Source: Halolamina rubra (GTDB taxonomy: Archaea; Halobacteriota; Halobacteria; Halobacteriales; Haloferacaceae). Taken from it: a stretch of 46,989 nucleotides of DNA. Below are positions 34,185-42,067 of the stretch, one piece after another. The translations under genes and the position numbers were made by a program. The notes under the pieces are model-generated. The model was not told the origin of the DNA. It ran no database searches and saw nothing but the letters and a program-made list of their open reading frames with translations. How positions within the stretch are numbered: the stretch's first letter is position 1; each line of letters opens with the position of its first letter. The stretch spans positions 1 to 46,989 of the forward strand of contig NZ_BBJN01000017.1 of the NCBI RefSeq assembly GCF_000739555.1. Direction: 5' to 3'.

Positions 34185-35398
34185 GCCGCCACCTCCGCGA
34201 ACGCGTCGAGGTCGGCTGGCGTGCCGACGACGAACAGCTCCTGGCCGGCCGCGGGGGCGTACTTGCTCCCGGGAACGAGCGTCCAGCCGTCGTCCCCGCG
34301 GGCCGCGAGGACGACGACGCCGTACTCGGAGTGGACGCCGACCTCGCCCAGCCCGTGGCCGTCGAGCGCGCCGCCCTCCCGGACGGTCACCCGGCGGAGC
34401 CGCTTGCCAGAGCGCCGCAGCAGCGCCAGCAGTTCGAACTCCCGGCGCTCGCCCCGGGAGCGCACGGTGAGCCCGGTCACCTCGCGTTCGAGCAGCGCCC
34501 CCGCGGCCTCGCGGCTCACGGCGACGGTCACGCGGTCACGCCCGCCCGCGGCGGTTTTGGCGGCGGGCGTCGACGGCGCCTCGGCCTCGGTGCCGCCGTC
34601 GGTGACGGCGGGCGTCGCGTCGCCGCCCGCCGTCGCCGGCCGGACGCTGACGACGGTCCCTTCGTACGTCGCGTCTCCCGTGCGGATCGTCACCTCGTCG
34701 CCGGCGGCGGTGCCGGTGGGCACCATCGTCGTCACCGACACCGCGCGCTCGCCGGCGGGGACGCGCTTCGAGAGGCCGGCGGTCGGCGGCGCGGCGGCGA
34801 CGGTCGCGTGGCCGCGCTCGTCGATCCGGACCGAGGCGTCCGCGAGGTCGAACTCGCTGCGGAGGCGGTCCTCGGCGCGGTGTTCGAGCTCGGAGATGGG
34901 GAGGTCCGCGGGCAGCGCGATCGACGCCTCCCGGATCGCCCGGCGGAGTTCGCCGGGCAGCGGTGGGTACCCCTCCATATCCCCGACTTCGCCCGTGATC
35001 TGCAGGCTCACCTCGCCGCGGCCGCCGACGAGATCGACCACGTCGGCCGAGAGCGTGCGGTCGGCGAGCTTCTTCAGCGTGAGCCGCTTGGGCGTCGCCG
35101 CGCCCATCTGGTCGCCCTTCGCGTGGGCGTACATCGACAGCATCAGCACGACGACGATCGCGACGAGCACGGCGACGCCGTTGGCGCCGCCGACGATCGC
35201 CCGGTCGTTGAGCGCGAGCAGGCCGCCGTTGACGCCCGCGATCGCGAGCGCCAGCACCACAACCCCGAAGCCGGGGATGGAGACGTTGGTGAAGTACTTG
35301 AACGTGAAACCGAGCACCCACGCCACCAGCGCGGGCACGATCCCCGTCACCAGCCCGAGATACACCCCGAGCAGGATCTGGAGCGGGAACGCGGTCAT
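34181..35398 (-). CDS. TrkA_C domain membrane protein, paralogue 1
   Basis: A 405-residue protein with the same order of parts as its neighbour: three helices at about 8-30, 43-65 and 75-93, a soluble middle (about 100-310, with a long Ala/Gly/Thr linker), and a C-terminal TrkA_C-like domain (LRRVTVREGGALDGHGLGEV, then SKYAPAAGQELFVVGTPADL). The soluble middle carries a second, weaker repeat. No transport pore is visible. It is first in the two-gene operon, and its promoter lies back to back with that of the potassium channel. Confidence 0.82.
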   Translation of the reverse strand: MTAFPLQILLGVYLGLVTGIVPALVAWVLGFTFKYFTNVSIPGFGVVVLALAIAGVNGGLLALNDRAIVGGANGVAVLVAIVVVLMLSMYAHAKGDQMGAATPKRLTLKKLADRTLSADVVDLVGGRGEVSLQITGEVGDMEGYPPLPGELRRAIREASIALPADLPISELEHRAEDRLRSEFDLADASVRIDERGHATVAAAPPTAGLSKRVPAGERAVSVTTMVPTGTAAGDEVTIRTGDATYEGTVVSVRPATAGGDATPAVTDGGTEAEAPSTPAAKTAAGGRDRVTVAVSREAAGALLEREVTGLTVRSRGERREFELLALLRRSGKRLRRVTVREGGALDGHGLGEVGVHSEYGVVVLAARGDDGWTLVPGSKYAPAAGQELFVVGTPADLDAFAEVAA

Positions 35399-35419
35399 AC
35401 ACGTGGGAGCGTCGGCGAC

Positions 35420-35427
35420 TGTATAGA
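35420..35427 (-). promoter_or_regulatory. TATA-like element for the TrkA_C operon
   Basis: On the minus strand the element reads ctatac, 26 bases before the ATG at 35398, consistent with a leaderless transcript. Confidence 0.5.
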
Positions 35428-35452
35428 CGTACCGGCGACCGGATCGGTCGGT

Positions 35453-35460
35453 CCTTTAAG
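35453..35460 (+). promoter_or_regulatory. TATA-like element for the potassium channel gene
   Basis: The sequence ctttaag lies about 28 bases before the ATG at 35485, consistent with a leaderless transcript. It is only about 30 bases from the opposing TrkA_C promoter, so the two units may be controlled together. Confidence 0.5.
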
Positions 35461-35484
35461 CCCCCGGCGCATCTGCCCCCGTGT

Positions 35485-36633
35485 ATGCAGTGGGACCGGG
35501 ACTGGATCGGCGTCCGCGCCTCGATCTGGCTGACGTTCGCGGTCGCCGCGCTCTCGGTGGCGACGGGGATCATCAACATCTCCACCACTACCGTCGCCGG
35601 CCCGCTCGCGGCGTACGTCCCGCCGATGGTCCAACGGACGGTTGGGTTCACGGGCACGCTGACGGGGTTTCTCACCCTCGCCGGCGCGTTCATGCTCCGC
35701 AATCGCCTCCGTGCGGGCTGGTACCTCACGGTGGCGATGCTCCCGATCACGGCCGTCCAGGGGCTGTTGCAGGCCAGCAGCTACTCCTACCCGCTGGTGG
35801 TGCTGTCGCTGCTCGCCCTGCCCGTCGTCGCGCTCAACCGCCGGACGTTCGACCACGAACTCGACCTGACGACCACCCAACTCGCGGCGCTGGGGGCGCT
35901 CGTCGCCGCGCAGGTGTACGGCACCGTCGGCACCTTCGCGCTCCGGGACGGGTTCCAGGGCGTTAACAGCCTCATAGACGCGTTCTACTACACGCTCGTC
36001 ACCGGGAGCACCGTTGGCTACGGCGACATCTACGCCCAGACGCAGCAGGCGCGGCTGTTCGCCATGTCGGCGATCCTGCTCTCGGTGGCCTCGTTCGCGA
36101 TCGCGCTCGGGGTGGTGCTGACGCCGATGATCGAGGCCCGATTCTCCGCGGCACTCGGACGCATGACCGAACAACAACTCGACACGCTCGAGAACCACGT
36201 GCTGGTTCTCGGCTACGGCGACCTGACCGAACCGATCCTCGAAGAGCTCGAAGCCCAGACGACGTTCGTCGTCATCACGGAGGACGAGACGGTGACGCGG
36301 CGGCTCACCAACCGCGACGTGCACGTGTTGACGGCCAACCCCAGCGACGAGGAACCGCTGAAGAACGCCGGGATCGACCGCGCGCGGGCGGTGATCGCCG
36401 CCACCAACGACGACGCCGCCGACGCGCTCGCGATCCTCACCGCTCGGGAGCTCAACCCGGAGATCCACATCGCCGTCGGCGTCACCCAGCGGGAGAACGT
36501 GAGCAAGCTCAAACGCGCCGGCGCCGACACGGTGATCAGCCCCGCGGCGATCGGCGGCCACCTGCTCGTCGAGGCGGCGATGGGTCGGGGCGACAGCGAG
36601 CGGGAGGCCAGCGACCTGCTTGGCGAGGAGTAG
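35485..36633 (+). CDS. Potassium channel with RCK domain (MthK-like)
   Basis: A 382-residue protein. Four hydrophobic segments before residue 150 precede a pore module: pore helix AFYYTLVTGS, selectivity filter TVGYGD at residues 176-181, and inner helix LFAMSAILLSVASFAIALGV. The RCK_N domain starts at residue 238 (HVLVLGYGDLTEPILEEL) and has VVITEDE and GIDRARAVIAATNDD. The third glycine of the usual GxGxxG loop is Thr here. A short tail follows rather than a full TrkA_C domain. Role: ligand-gated potassium flow in a salt-in halophile. Neighbouring pore-less TrkA_C proteins could supply the missing regulatory domain. Confidence 0.92.
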   Translation: MQWDRDWIGVRASIWLTFAVAALSVATGIINISTTTVAGPLAAYVPPMVQRTVGFTGTLTGFLTLAGAFMLRNRLRAGWYLTVAMLPITAVQGLLQASSYSYPLVVLSLLALPVVALNRRTFDHELDLTTTQLAALGALVAAQVYGTVGTFALRDGFQGVNSLIDAFYYTLVTGSTVGYGDIYAQTQQARLFAMSAILLSVASFAIALGVVLTPMIEARFSAALGRMTEQQLDTLENHVLVLGYGDLTEPILEELEAQTTFVVITEDETVTRRLTNRDVHVLTANPSDEEPLKNAGIDRARAVIAATNDDAADALAILTARELNPEIHIAVGVTQRENVSKLKRAGADTVISPAAIGGHLLVEAAMGRGDSEREASDLLGEE

Positions 36634-38109
36634 TCACCGCCCGGCGTCGCCGCGATCCACGACCGCCACGTCGCAGTCCACGTCGCGGAGCTGGCGGAAC
36701 GTCGGCGGCGAGATCAGCCGCGACGCCGTCGACCGGTCGCCGGAGGAGCCGATCATCACGAGGTCGTAGGCGTCCGCGTTCTCCTGGATGTAGTTCGTGA
36801 TCTCGGCGCGGGCGACGCGGGTCTCCACGGGCGCGTCGAACGCCTCGACGACGTTGGCGAGCCGGTGTTCGGCCCCGCGCCGGGCGTTCTCGTCGCCGAT
36901 ACAGGTACAGACGCTCACGCGGCCGCGGTCGCCGGCGAGCCGGGTCGCGAAGTCGACCATCGCGTGGGCGGTGTCGCCGGGGCGAGCGACGGGCACCATC
37001 ACGCGGCGCCAGTCGTTCGTCCCGGTCGAGCGGTGGGCCACGGCGTCGATGGGGCCGGAGAGCACCCGCCGGACGTACGGCGAGAGCGCGCCGTCCTCGG
37101 TCTCGTACGGCGTCACCACGAGGTCGCAGTTGGCCCGGTCGGCGGTGTCGAGGGTCGTCGGCGCGGGGTCGCCGCTGGCGACGATCACCTCGCAGGGGAC
37201 GCCGGTCTGTTCTCGGAGCCGGGCTGCGGTCTCGTCCAGCCGCTCGGCGGCCTTCCGGACGCGCTCGGCGCCGGCCTCGTCGACGGCCGCGGGGTCGCCC
37301 TCGCCGCGGTGGGCCGCCAGCACGTCCGGGTCCAGCCCCTCCAGCACGTCGAGCAGCACGACCTTCCCGGCGTCGTGGGCGGCGGCGATCCGGGCGGCCA
37401 TCGTCGCCGTCTCGACGCCGTCCTCGCCGCGCATCGGGACGAGCACGTGGTCGTCGCCGTGGGTGGTGCCGTAGAGGTACGTCGCCCGTCGCTCGTAGAA
37501 CGTCTTGTCCCAGACGACGAAGGCGGCCGCGACCAGCGCCGTCGAGAGCAGCACGCTGAGGACGTACGCCGAGCGCGGCGAGAGCCGGATCACCAGCCCC
37601 GGGAGCGGGCGGAGCGTGATCGCCCCGGTACCCATCTCGACGACCAGCACCAGCAGCGCCGAGGAGAACGCCGACGGCTCCTCGAGGTCGAGCGCCCAGG
37701 TCACGATCGCGGTGAGCGCGATGGCGCCGGCGGCCGCCGCCGGCGGGACGGTGAACGTCGGCGCCGCCGGGAACAGGAGCTCGGCGGCGACGAACGCGAC
37801 CCAGCCACAGAGCGCGCCCAGCGTGATGCCGCCGACGAAGCGCCGGGGCGAGGCGTAGCGGCTCTCCGGGCGGACGAACAGCGTGTACGCTCCCGACGCC
37901 AGCGGCGGGAAGAGGAGGTACGGCAGCGCCTCGACCGCGTTCGACAGCAGCGTCACCAGCGCGATCAGCAGCGGGACGAACACCATCGCCGAGAGGTGGA
38001 CGAGGTTGTCGGTGTTCTCGACCCAGCGGAGGAACTCGCCCACTTCGCGGCGCTCGGCGGACCGCAGTCGGCGAAGCGCCGCGCGCAGTCGCTCCCGGCG
38101 CCGACCCAT
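36634..38109 (-). CDS. HPP-family membrane protein fused to two universal stress domains
   Basis: A 491-residue fusion. The N-terminal half has about five helices with HPP-family sequence (LLFPPLASGAYTLF, SPRRFVGGITLGALCGW). Two cytoplasmic Usp-like domains follow at about 210-335 and 355-490; the second ends with the nucleotide-binding pattern MIGSSGDRSTASRLI. Start set at the ATG at 38109, one base beyond the previous gene's stop; the frame extends to 38202 inside that gene. HPP proteins include nitrite transporters, but the substrate here is unknown. The Usp domains suggest control by ATP or stress signals. It converges with the potassium channel gene, stop to stop. Confidence 0.87.
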   Translation of the reverse strand: MGRRRERLRAALRRLRSAERREVGEFLRWVENTDNLVHLSAMVFVPLLIALVTLLSNAVEALPYLLFPPLASGAYTLFVRPESRYASPRRFVGGITLGALCGWVAFVAAELLFPAAPTFTVPPAAAAGAIALTAIVTWALDLEEPSAFSSALLVLVVEMGTGAITLRPLPGLVIRLSPRSAYVLSVLLSTALVAAAFVVWDKTFYERRATYLYGTTHGDDHVLVPMRGEDGVETATMAARIAAAHDAGKVVLLDVLEGLDPDVLAAHRGEGDPAAVDEAGAERVRKAAERLDETAARLREQTGVPCEVIVASGDPAPTTLDTADRANCDLVVTPYETEDGALSPYVRRVLSGPIDAVAHRSTGTNDWRRVMVPVARPGDTAHAMVDFATRLAGDRGRVSVCTCIGDENARRGAEHRLANVVEAFDAPVETRVARAEITNYIQENADAYDLVMIGSSGDRSTASRLISPPTFRQLRDVDCDVAVVDRGDAGR

Positions 38110-38110
38110 C

Positions 38111-38836
38111 CTAGAGCGCGGCGACGGCGTCGAGCGCGATACTGATCGCGCGCTCGACGTTGTCCTTCGCCTTCTCGGGCAGCTCCTCGCCCTCGGTCTC
38201 ACCCTTCTGGGTCCCCTTCACGAGGTTGCCGTCGACGGTGCAGATGGCGCCCGCCTGCATCCCGCGGCGCCGAGCCAGCGAGAACACCGCGGCGGCCTCC
38301 ATCTCGATACAGAGCAGGCCGGCGTCCTCCCAGTCGGCGACGAACTCGTCGCTCTCGTTGTAGAACGCGTCGTCGGAGACGATCGGGCCCACGTGGACGT
38401 CCTCGTCGTTCGCCTCGGCGGCGTCGACGAGCCGGGAGAGCACGTCGTAGTCCGGCACTGCGGGGTAGGTCGCGGACTCGTAGCGCTTGCTCGTCCCCTC
38501 CTCCTTCGCGGCGCCGGTGGCGACGACCATGTCGCCGATCTCGATCTCTTCCTGCAGCGCGCCGGTGGTGCCGACCCGGAGGACGGTCTCGACGCCGACG
38601 TTGTACAGCTCCTCGATCGCGATCGCGGCGGAGGGGCAGCCGATCCCCGTCGAGCAGATCGTGAGGTCGGTGCCCTCGTACTCGGCGTTGACGACCTTGT
38701 ACTCGCGGTTCTCGGAGACCTCCTCGACGTTCTCACACTGCTTGGCGATGCGGTCGACGCGCCCGGGGTCGCCCGGGATGAGCGCGATCTCGTTCACGTC
38801 ACCCTCGCCGACGAGCAGGTGGGGCTGTTTGGCCAT
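38111..38836 (-). CDS. Nucleoside phosphorylase (uridine phosphorylase-like)
   Basis: A 241-residue PNP_UDP_1 family enzyme of usual length. Phosphate and ribose contacts are visible in LIPGDPGRVDRIA, CSTGIGCPSAAIAIEEL and VLRVGTTGAL, and the purine/pyrimidine site in CIEMEAAAVFSLARRRGM. It splits nucleosides with phosphate to give a base and (deoxy)ribose-1-phosphate, the first step of salvage or breakdown. The open frame runs to 40612, but only the part after the ATG at 38836 encodes the family. A minus-strand TATA-like gtttttg lies 28 bases upstream. The deoC at 40208 would act in the same pathway. Confidence 0.93.
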   Translation of the reverse strand: MAKQPHLLVGEGDVNEIALIPGDPGRVDRIAKQCENVEEVSENREYKVVNAEYEGTDLTICSTGIGCPSAAIAIEELYNVGVETVLRVGTTGALQEEIEIGDMVVATGAAKEEGTSKRYESATYPAVPDYDVLSRLVDAAEANDEDVHVGPIVSDDAFYNESDEFVADWEDAGLLCIEMEAAAVFSLARRRGMQAGAICTVDGNLVKGTQKGETEGEELPEKAKDNVERAISIALDAVAAL

Positions 38837-38860
38837 ACTCGCGGTTGCCGGCGGCGGCGT

Positions 38861-38867
38861 CAAAAAC
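38861..38867 (-). promoter_or_regulatory. TATA-like element for the nucleoside phosphorylase
   Basis: On the minus strand it reads gtttttg, centred 28 bases before the ATG at 38836. It confirms the start over the much longer open frame upstream. Confidence 0.55.
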
Positions 38868-38929
38868 ACCGCGGTCCGGCCGCTCCGGCCGGGCAAGCTT
38901 TCTTCCCCCAGGCCAACGTGCCCGGAGCC

Positions 38930-39319
38930 ATGTCGGTTCGCGGCCCGCGTCGCTCCCGCGCGCTGCGGGCGTACTACCGCCCGCGCCTGCCCGACCGCCT
39001 CGAGCGCCTGCTGTTCGACTCGGGTCGGCCCGGCCGGCCCAGCCTCGGCGAGCGCCTGCTCGCCCGGCTCGACCGGCTCCTGATCGTCGCCGGCCTGCGG
39101 CTGCTCGCGATCGCGCTGTTCGTTGATCTGGTCACGGAGCAGTACCTCGCGCTCACCGCGTTCACCGTCGCGATCAGCCTCCCCGTGTTCGCGCTCGCGA
39201 CCTACCAGTTCGTCGCCGCCTCGGGCCACGGGATGCTGGAGGGCTCGCTCCGGTCGCGCCTGCGACGCTGGCGACGCGACCGCGAGTGGTACAGCAAGCG
39301 CCGCAGGGGCCGGCGCTAA
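38930..39319 (+). CDS. Arg-rich membrane protein of unknown function
   Basis: A 129-residue protein. The first 45 residues and the last 30 are rich in Arg (SRALRAYYRPRLPDRLERLL at the start, [16 protein letters not shown] at the end). In between lie two helices (LLIVAGLRLLAIALFVDLV and ALTAFTVAISLPVFALATYQ). Such basic ends are unusual in acidic haloarchaeal proteins and suggest binding to nucleic acid or acidic lipid. The start is at the ATG at 38930; the open frame begins at 37883 inside other genes. It ends on four bases shared with the DUF63 gene. Confidence 0.68.
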   Translation: MSVRGPRRSRALRAYYRPRLPDRLERLLFDSGRPGRPSLGERLLARLDRLLIVAGLRLLAIALFVDLVTEQYLALTAFTVAISLPVFALATYQFVAASGHGMLEGSLRSRLRRWRRDREWYSKRRRGRR

Positions 39320-40122
39320 CCCATAATCGAGAACAGCAGCAGATTGTGCGCGCCGGGGCCGAGCCCGACGGCGGCGACGAACGCGAGCAGGAGCCGGCCC
39401 TGGCGGGGCGCCTCCCGGACGGACTCGGCCAGTAGCGCCGTGATCCCGGCGCCGAGTGCGAGTTTCACGAGCACGAACAGCCACGCGCTCCCCAGCAGCT
39501 CCGCGGTCGGCAGCGTCGCGCCGAACTCGATCACCGCTCGGGAGAGCGGCGTGCGCTCGGTCGCGCCGAGCAGGTCGATCCCGATCGCCGTCGAGATGCC
39601 GTCGAGGCTGTGGGCGACGACCGCCAGCGCGCCCGCGGCGCCGGCGTCGCCGACGCCCGGGTACGCGCGCCGCAGGCCGAGCCAGACCGCGATCCCGACG
39701 GCGACGCCGAGGACGGCCGCGACGGCCGGCCAAGCGGGTGCGAACGTCCCCTCGGCCAGCCCCCACTGGACGCCGACGGCGAGCACCAGCGCCGCGACGA
39801 CCGCGCCGACGGCGGCGAACGCCCGCTCGGTCGCGACCGCGCCGGCGTCGACGGCCAGCCAGACGGCGCCCGCGAGGATCGCGGTCGTGAGGTAGGCCGC
39901 TGGCGTCCCGAGCAGCGGGTCGATCGCCCCGGGCGCGGCGCCGACGACGTGGAGGACGTGGAGCCACGCGCCCGCGAGCATCCACAGGACGAGCGCGAGC
40001 ACGAGGCGGTCCGAGACGGCCGGGTCGCGGCGCCACAGCGCGACGGCGAGGGCGCCGCCGGCGACGACCAGCGCGAGCAGGTACGGCAGCGGCGGCAGCG
40101 CGAAGCCGGCGGGGAGTACCAT
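39316..40122 (-). CDS. DUF63 family membrane protein
   Basis: A 268-residue protein with about seven or eight helices, matching the archaeal DUF63 family: [37 protein letters not shown], and the conserved [20 protein letters not shown] with polar residues inside the membrane. The function of the family is not known; a rhomboid-like role has been discussed only loosely. The start is the ATG at 40122; the frame upstream to 40326 lies over deoC. Divergent from deoC with an 85-base gap. Confidence 0.85.
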   Translation of the reverse strand: MVLPAGFALPPLPYLLALVVAGGALAVALWRRDPAVSDRLVLALVLWMLAGAWLHVLHVVGAAPGAIDPLLGTPAAYLTTAILAGAVWLAVDAGAVATERAFAAVGAVVAALVLAVGVQWGLAEGTFAPAWPAVAAVLGVAVGIAVWLGLRRAYPGVGDAGAAGALAVVAHSLDGISTAIGIDLLGATERTPLSRAVIEFGATLPTAELLGSAWLFVLVKLALGAGITALLAESVREAPRQGRLLLAFVAAVGLGPGAHNLLLFSIMG

Positions 40123-40176
40123 GCTTCCCGGGGGGAGCGGGCGGGCGGAAAGCGTTTCGGAGCGCGGAGCGGCGGT

Positions 40177-40184
40177 GTTTTTCA
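40177..40184 (+). promoter_or_regulatory. TATA-like element for deoC
   Basis: The sequence gtttttca lies about 28 bases before the ATG at 40208, fitting a leaderless transcript and supporting that start. Confidence 0.5.
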
Positions 40185-40207
40185 CCTCGGCGGGCCCAGA
40201 GGCGGGC

Positions 40208-40842
40208 ATGGACCGCGACGAACTCGCCCCCAAGATCGACCACACCGTCCTCGGCCCGGAGACGACCTGGGTCGACACGCAGCGCGTGCTCGACGAGGCC
40301 GCCGAGCACGGGATGAACGCCTGCATCCCGCCGTGCTACGTGAGCGACGCTGCCGAATACGCGCCGGAGGTGACGCTGGCGACGGTGATCGGCTTCCCCC
40401 ACGGCCAGCACGCCGCGGCGGCGAAGCGCGAGGAGGCGGTCGTCGCCGACGCCGACGGCGCCGACGAGCTCGACGTGGTGCTCAACGTCGGCCGGCTCAA
40501 GGCGGGCGAGACCGACGCCGTCCAGGAGGAGCTCGCGGGCGTCGTCGCCGCCACGCCGCTGCCGGTGAAGGTGATCATCGAGACCGCGCTGCTCACCCAC
40601 GACGAAAAACACGCCGCCTGCGAGGCCGCAGAGGCGCGGGCGCCGACATGGTGAAGACCTCGACGGGCTTTGCCGACGGCGGCGCCGCGGTGGCGGACGT
40701 GGAGCTGATGAGCGAGTACCTCCCGGTCAAAGCCTCCGGCGGCGTCGGCAGCTACGAGGACGCGATGGCGATGCTCGACGCCGGCGCCGAGCGCATCGGC
40801 GCGAGTTCCGGCGTCGAGATCCTCTCGGGCGCCCCCGAGTAG
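40208..40842 (+). pseudogene. deoC: Deoxyribose-phosphate aldolase with a frameshift
   Basis: The frame from 40208 gives normal DeoC sequence ([13 protein letters not shown], then [29 protein letters not shown]) up to about 40635, then stops within ten codons. The remainder continues in the next frame as [15 protein letters not shown], then [14 protein letters not shown] and GASSGVEIL, to the TAG at 40842. Adding one base at 40631-40645 restores a 211-residue enzyme, the usual archaeal length. The Schiff-base Lys (MVKTSTGF) is after the break, so a true frameshift would kill the enzyme. DeoC cleaves 2-deoxyribose-5-phosphate to acetaldehyde and glyceraldehyde-3-phosphate. The rest of the sequence is intact, so a recent mutation or a sequencing error is likely. 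Confidence 0.85.
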
Positions 40843-42024
40843 CTACTCCAGCGCGAGCAGGCGCTCCTCCCCGCTGCCCGGGTCGGTCACGCAGGCGAAC
40901 ACCGCGCCGTCGGCCGGCGTCACCCCCATCGCCGCGGCGTCCTCGCCGATACCGTACCGGAACCGCGTCGCGTTCACGCGGCTCCCGCCGACGCCGACCC
41001 CGCCCGAGAGCGGCCGGGCGACCACCGCGCCCTCGGCGCCGACGTACAGCGTGTCGCCGGCCGCCGCGAGGGAGTACGTGTCGTCGCCGAGCTCCCAGCC
41101 GTGACTCCCGTCGTCGGCGTCGAGCCGGTCGACGCCCGCGAGGTCGCCGCCGAACACGGCGCCGTCGGCCAGCACGAGCGCGCCGTCGGCGACCGGCCCG
41201 CGCTCGGCGTGCCAGGCGGTTCGCCCCGCGTGGGCCGCCGTCCGGAGTTTGAGGACGCCGCCGCCGAACGTGGCCACGAACAGGTCGTTGCCGGACTCTC
41301 CGGCGATCGCGGTCACCTTCCCCGGGACTTTCTTGCGCCAGAGCCCGCGGCCCTGGTACAGCGTGAACACCTCGCCGCCGCTGGTCGCGCCGGTGACGCC
41401 GGCGACGTTCGGCGTCACCAGATGGGTCACCTCGCCGTAGACGGTCGCTCGCCACTCGACCTCGCCGTCGGCCCGGAGCTGGAGCACCTCACCGTGGTCG
41501 GTCGCGGCGTAGATCGGCTCCCAGTCGTGGCCGGGCGCCGGCGACGCGGTGACGTTGCCGTCGGTCTCGACGCGCCAGCTCTCCTCGCCGCTCTCGGCGT
41601 CGACGGCGACCAGCCCCGCTTCCGTGCCGGCGTAGACGACGCCGTCGTTCGCTGCGGGCGGCGGGTAGTAGCTGGCGCCCCCGTCGTCCTCGGCCCGGTA
41701 GGTCCACAGCTTCTCGCCGCTCTCGGCGTCGACCGCCTCGATCCCGGCCCAGGTGGACTGGAACACGCGGCCGCCGGCGACGATCGGCCGCCCGCGCGGC
41801 GTGCCGTCGAGCGCCGTCTCGAAGCGCAGTTCGGGCGCCGAGCGCGGGGCCGCGGCGTCGGGCACGAACGCGCTCCCGTAGCGGTCGTAGTTTCGCATCG
41901 GCCACTCGGTCGAGTCGTCGGTGCCGGGCGAGGGGGCGGCGCCGGCGGCGCCGTCGAGACAGCCGGCGACGCCGACAGCGGTACCGCTCGCGACTGCAGC
42001 CAAGTACGCGCGTCTGGAGGGCAT
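40843..42024 (-). CDS. PQQ-propeller lipoprotein (BamB-like)
   Basis: A 393-residue exported protein. A twin-arginine-like start (MPSRRAYLAAVASG) leads to a lipobox GVAGCLDG, so it should be a TAT-exported lipoprotein. The rest is a beta-propeller of about seven PQQ-like blades, each with the pattern A-V-D-x-E-S-G-E-x-x-W (for example EAVDAESGEKLWTYRAE and VAVDAESGEESWRVETD). These proteins are scaffolds for protein binding or, with PQQ, oxidoreductases; no catalytic residues are clear. An alternative ATG at 42033 adds three residues. The stop abuts the deoC stop. Confidence 0.88.
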   Translation of the reverse strand: MPSRRAYLAAVASGTAVGVAGCLDGAAGAAPSPGTDDSTEWPMRNYDRYGSAFVPDAAAPRSAPELRFETALDGTPRGRPIVAGGRVFQSTWAGIEAVDAESGEKLWTYRAEDDGGASYYPPPAANDGVVYAGTEAGLVAVDAESGEESWRVETDGNVTASPAPGHDWEPIYAATDHGEVLQLRADGEVEWRATVYGEVTHLVTPNVAGVTGATSGGEVFTLYQGRGLWRKKVPGKVTAIAGESGNDLFVATFGGGVLKLRTAAHAGRTAWHAERGPVADGALVLADGAVFGGDLAGVDRLDADDGSHGWELGDDTYSLAAAGDTLYVGAEGAVVARPLSGGVGVGGSRVNATRFRYGIGEDAAAMGVTPADGAVFACVTDPGSGEERLLALE

Positions 42025-42067
42025 CGCGCCCATTTTCTCGCGACGCGCCCAAGAAACTGCCCCCGGA

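Noticed and set aside
36865..38145. Long plus-strand open frame (426 codons) opposite the HPP-Usp gene
   Set aside because: Arg/Gly/His-rich low-complexity translation typical of antisense GC-rich DNA; the minus strand encodes a clear protein family.
38837..40612. N-terminal extension of the nucleoside phosphorylase frame to 833 codons
   Set aside because: The extension is Arg/Ala low-complexity, crosses two other real genes, and a TATA-like element sits just before the ATG at 38836.
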